Assembly: GCA_021199145.1 (NCBI GenBank)
Contig: JAJQIP010000193.1
Coordinates: forward strand, 1-7,600
DNA from: Porphyromonadaceae bacterium
GTDB lineage: Bacteria; Bacteroidota; Bacteroidia; Bacteroidales; UBA11471
DNA length: 7,600 nucleotides
Reading direction: 5' to 3'
Under the pieces are notes generated by a model. That model did no database searches. It saw only the letters and a program-made list of their open reading frames with translations, and was not told the DNA's origin. This document shows positions 5,386 to 7,600 of this stretch, piece after piece. Each line of letters starts with the position of its first letter. The stretch's first letter is position 1. The position numbers and the translations under genes are program-made.

Positions 5386-7600
5386 TTATTGTGGAATGAC
5401 CATAATTTTTTGCGTTTTGGTCGCTTCGCTACTACCGTTGACAGAGATGATGGCTCGGTAAAGGTATACACCGTTTTGTACTCGGTGTCCTCCCTTGTCG
5501 GTCAAATCCCACTCTATGGGCGAAGAGAGCCACATATCCGACATGGCGGTTTGTTCCGTAGTCCATATCTCCCGTCCATACCAGTCAAAGACAGATAATT
5601 TGACGGTCATCAGCATGCCGGGTCGGTCGTGCCGTATATAGAATCGGGCGACATCTGTGGCCGGGCTTTTTTCGGCATATAGACTGTATATCTGAGGTTT
5701 AAGGCCCGTTTTTACTGTGAAATTCAGAGATTGGGAGGAGGAGTTTCCTTCGGTATCCCATACTGTAAACAAGAGGGTGTGAGAGCCGTTGGAGAGGGTC
5801 GGCAGTTCATAATAGACATCTCCCAAGCCGAATTCTCCCGTAACCGGTGTGAAATAGCTGTTCAGCACATATTCCTGTTTCGAGTCCCCGTCAACGCATA
5901 GGGTCATATCATGTCCCAGGCCGATTCCCGAAATGTTGATTCCCGAGGCATCTTCGACTTGCGCTACGAAGAGAGGCGTCTCATTTACCTTGTCTCCGTT
6001 GGAGAAGTCCGATGAGTTCAAGTACATATAGTGGATAATGGGCCCTTCATCATCTTCTTCTACATCGGTATCCAGGTCACCGATGATAAAGTGCGTGTTT
6101 ACCCCTTGCGCTTCACGTCCTTGCGTGTCATAAGCATATAGGTTGAATAGTCCGGGTTCGTTGGAATAGTTTAGTTCGAGGGGCATCTTGAAAGAGAATT
6201 CAAATTCTCCGGCCCGTACCGAATCTTGACCTGTATAGAGCAGGTTGTCTCGTGTATAGAAGGTGTACGGGATAATTTCATCGTTGTCATTCCCGTTCCC
6301 TCCGGTGACAATCTCCCGTTCGGAATCATACAGGCGAGGATAAATCAATCCATTGAAATCAGTCAGACGGACGGCATCAGACGATTGGATTTCCCCTTTG
6401 ACAGTGACCCACGAGCGGGCTTTCAACAAGAGGCTGTCGGCATCGATTTCAGTGAGTAGGGTGTCGTTTATGTGGGTCAGTTCTACTTGATAGGAGGGGC
6501 ATAGCAACCGCAGGGCGGGATCTCCAAGGAGAATGTAGTTGAGTTTGTTCATCTGTACGTTGTTGGCGTTGCTGCCTATATTGTTCTTGGCCAACCGCAT
6601 CACGTCACCGAGTCGTATCGTATGGCCTTCACTGTCCTTGTCGAAGAGATGTTCGATGAAGGCTTTGTTGATGTAGCCGTTGGCATCGATATAGACGACC
6701 CGGGTGGTGGAGATGAGGGCGATGCCCCCTCCTTGCGTATTCAGGAACAGTTCTTCTCCGCCCGAATTGGTACGGTCGTCAAATCGGCTGAAATCGCATG
6801 TCGCGGTAATCCATAGCGGCAGACGGGATACATACATGTTGGAGATGTCACTCCATTCGAGGATTTTCTCTGCTGTCCATCCTTTGGTACTACCGTGTCC
6901 CACAAAATTTATTACCAGCAATCCGTCAAGTTTCAGCAGGTTGAGCATCTGCTCTTTGGCATCGGGATAAGTGGCTCCTGTCGCCGTACTTACCCGGTTA
7001 TAGGCATCAATGTATATTTTGTGGAGAAATATTTCGGGATGGTCTGTTTCCAATATGTCAGCCAAAGCTTCGCTTTGTGCCATATGTTCTCCCGAATTGC
7101 CGTCGTCGGCAACCAGACAGAGGTCGTTTCGCCAATAACCGTAGTCCGTGTTGGTGGCATAGGCGATAAGTTTGTCAACCATGGCTGAGGCTTCACTTGC
7201 TGTACGGATGGGGAATCGTCCGATGCCGATGTCGAGAGTTGCCCGGTAAAGGTCGCTCCCTTCATTATCGTGGAGGAATCCGAAATAGTCGTCTGTGACG
7301 AAATTGCTTTTTTCGTTGACGCTCTCGTCGGCTTGGAACGTAATCAAGAAAGGATAGTCATACGTGGCCCATTCGTCTGTAACATTCCGGTTGTCATAAC
7401 TCCCGTCTCCGAAGAGGAGAAGGTAACGGGGGCGTAAGGTTTCATCGGTTTCGGCCCGGTCATAAAACATTTTCATGAATCGGCGTATAGCCGTGGCGTC
7501 GGGGGTACCCGAGGAAAACTCATTGTAAATCTGCGAGGGTTGTACGACAAGATACGAAAGGGAATCGTGTTCGGCATGAAATTCTCCCAACCGTCTGGCT
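5386..7600 (-). CDS. porU: T9SS C-terminal sortase PorU, peptidase family C25 (5' end outside the window)
   Basis: A surface cysteine protease of the gingipain family C25. It cleaves the C-terminal sorting domain from T9SS cargo and transfers the protein to anionic LPS. The reading frame is open to the window edge. The TTG at 7590 is an internal Leu codon, since conserved sequence continues upstream (ARRLGEF), so about 735 C-terminal residues of a usual 1100-1200 are present. The protease domain begins near IYNEFSSGTPDA and reaches LLGDPALRL (about 6515). The catalytic His is in NFVGHGS (codon 6895-6897) and the Cys in TATCDFSRFD (codon 6796-6798), 33 residues apart as in RgpB (His211, Cys244). 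Then come beta-rich segments, including GPIIHYMYLN and the SGINISGIGLGHD block. A C-terminal FlgD-like or CTD-like fold ends with NGVYLYR and KIMVIPQ. It is the upstream gene of porV. The signal peptide is not in view. Confidence 0.95.
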   Translation of the reverse strand, partial: ARRLGEFHAEHDSLSYLVVQPSQIYNEFSSGTPDATAIRRFMKMFYDRAETDETLRPRYLLLFGDGSYDNRNVTDEWATYDYPFLITFQADESVNEKSNFVTDDYFGFLHDNEGSDLYRATLDIGIGRFPIRTASEASAMVDKLIAYATNTDYGYWRNDLCLVADDGNSGEHMAQSEALADILETDHPEIFLHKIYIDAYNRVSTATGATYPDAKEQMLNLLKLDGLLVINFVGHGSTKGWTAEKILEWSDISNMYVSRLPLWITATCDFSRFDDRTNSGGEELFLNTQGGGIALISTTRVVYIDANGYINKAFIEHLFDKDSEGHTIRLGDVMRLAKNNIGSNANNVQMNKLNYILLGDPALRLLCPSYQVELTHINDTLLTEIDADSLLLKARSWVTVKGEIQSSDAVRLTDFNGLIYPRLYDSEREIVTGGNGNDNDEIIPYTFYTRDNLLYTGQDSVRAGEFEFSFKMPLELNYSNEPGLFNLYAYDTQGREAQGVNTHFIIGDLDTDVEEDDEGPIIHYMYLNSSDFSNGDKVNETPLFVAQVEDASGINISGIGLGHDMTLCVDGDSKQEYVLNSYFTPVTGEFGLGDVYYELPTLSNGSHTLLFTVWDTEGNSSSQSLNFTVKTGLKPQIYSLYAEKSPATDVARFYIRHDRPGMLMTVKLSVFDWYGREIWTTEQTAMSDMWLSSPIEWDLTDKGGHRVQNGVYLYRAIISVNGSSEATKTQKIMVIPQ

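Noticed and set aside
7588..7590. TTG as the start codon of the minus-strand C25 gene
   Set aside because: Codons further upstream to the window edge are in frame and read as part of the same conserved PorU segment, and a 734-residue protein would lack the N-terminal third of PorU. It is an internal Leu codon.
1..7600. Mobile elements, CRISPR array, tRNA or rRNA, riboswitch
   Set aside because: I saw no direct repeat array, transposase or integrase motif, terminal inverted repeats, cloverleaf sequence or conserved riboswitch core. Coding density and gene content look like ordinary core chromosome.

Overview
The window comes from a Bacteroidota chromosome, most likely order Bacteroidales and a lineage that carries the type IX secretion system (T9SS). 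The evidence is a clear PorU/PorV pair, a folP-cdaA pair of the Bacteroidota kind, a Bacteroides-type -7 box (TAnnTTTG), generally weak Shine-Dalgarno signals, and moderate GC. Gut Bacteroides species generally lack PorU, so a Porphyromonas-, Parabacteroides- or Barnesiella-like relative is more likely. I cannot name a genus from the sequence alone.

Layout: two gene blocks converge near 3.6 kb. The plus-strand block holds a neurotransmitter:sodium symporter (37-1383), a short single-pass membrane protein that looks like the N-terminal piece of a longer protein (1517-1714), dihydropteroate synthase folP (1890-2750) and the membrane diadenylate cyclase cdaA (2754-3515). folP and cdaA are 3 nt apart and almost certainly co-transcribed. 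The minus-strand block, in transcription order, holds porU (C-terminal sortase of the T9SS, cut by the window edge at 7600), porV (outer-membrane shuttle protein, 5340-4102) and ispF (4090-3614). The gaps are 45 nt and 11 nt, so this looks like one operon. A stem-loop with a T tract sits between the two blocks and overlaps the ispF stop codon.

How the genes work together: PorV delivers T9SS cargo proteins to PorU at the cell surface. PorU removes their C-terminal sorting domain and attaches them to anionic lipopolysaccharide. IspF is a cytoplasmic isoprenoid enzyme (MEP pathway) that shares the transcript, with no obvious mechanistic link. FolP makes dihydropteroate for folate, and CdaA makes the second messenger c-di-AMP. 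The symporter probably imports an amino acid with sodium.

I see no mobile element, CRISPR array, tRNA, rRNA or riboswitch. Nearly all of the window is core Bacteroidota gene content. The parts least explained are the short membrane gene and the roughly 175 nt after it, the Asp/Glu/Tyr-rich insertion in PorV, and the coupling of ispF to the secretion genes. I did not find a convincing new biological system.
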